Below, piece after piece: positions 14,032 to 14,034 of a stretch of 14,034 nt of DNA. The position numbers and the translations under genes were made by a program. The first letter of the stretch is position 1. Each line of letters begins with the position of its first letter. The notes below the pieces were generated by a model. The model was not told where the DNA came from. It made no database searches and worked only from the letters and a program-made list of their open reading frames with translations. The stretch is taken from positions 1-14,034 of the forward strand of contig DJYJ01000017.1 in NCBI GenBank assembly GCA_002450075.1, read 5' to 3'. The stretch is from Clostridiales bacterium UBA6981. GTDB lineage: Bacteria; Bacillota; Clostridia; Oscillospirales; Oscillospiraceae.

Positions 14032-14034
14032 TTT

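Noticed and set aside
1..14034. tRNA, rRNA, insertion sequence or known riboswitch
   Set aside because: No transposase gene, no terminal inverted repeats flanking a mobile gene, no cloverleaf or recognisable riboswitch core was seen by eye; all intergenic gaps are below 300 bases and are accounted for.

Overview
The window reads as a chromosomal segment of an anaerobic, fairly GC-rich member of the Bacillota (Clostridia, perhaps Oscillospiraceae-like). That placement is an inference from strong Shine-Dalgarno sites, some TTG starts, the gene content and a palindromic intergenic repeat of a type I associate with gut Clostridia. All genes except the last are on the minus strand, so the transcription order below runs from high to low coordinates.

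Right end (11367-14031): a LysR-type regulator (+) lies divergent from a neurotransmitter:sodium symporter (NSS) family gene (-). They share a 153-bp AT-rich spacer with overlapping candidate promoters. The symporter ends in a clear intrinsic terminator.

Middle (6467-11322): a promoter with a perfect TATAAT box precedes hypF-hypC-hypD-hypE, which encode most of the machinery that builds the Fe(CN)2CO part of the [NiFe] hydrogenase cofactor. hypD and hypE are separated by about 258 bp filled with three copies of a hairpin-rich repeat. hypB is not in the window.

Left half (1-6391): a tightly packed operon for a membrane-bound group 4 [NiFe] hydrogenase of the Mrp-linked (Mbh) type. The order is NuoC-like (MbhK), NiFe large subunit (MbhL), HypA, then MrpE, MrpF, MrpG, MbhD (DUF4040), MbhE, MrpB, MrpC, a long MrpD (MbhH) and the first 20 codons of a NuoH-like (MbhM) subunit cut by the window edge. 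Most neighbours overlap by 1-11 bp or are separated by only a few bases. The large subunit keeps both CxxC nickel-ligand motifs, so this is a true hydrogenase rather than an Mbs/Mbx sulfane reductase. The likely role is oxidation of reduced ferredoxin with H2 evolution coupled to Na+/H+ translocation. The small subunit (NuoB-like) and the ferredoxin-like subunit (NuoI-like) are expected just beyond position 1.

Most notable points: a large subunit that stops three residues after its last cysteine, with no cleavable C-terminal peptide; an MrpD-like subunit about 100 residues longer than usual, which may contain an MbhI-like module; a subunit order rearranged relative to Pyrococcus mbh with hypA embedded; and a covarying hairpin repeat array inside the hyp operon.
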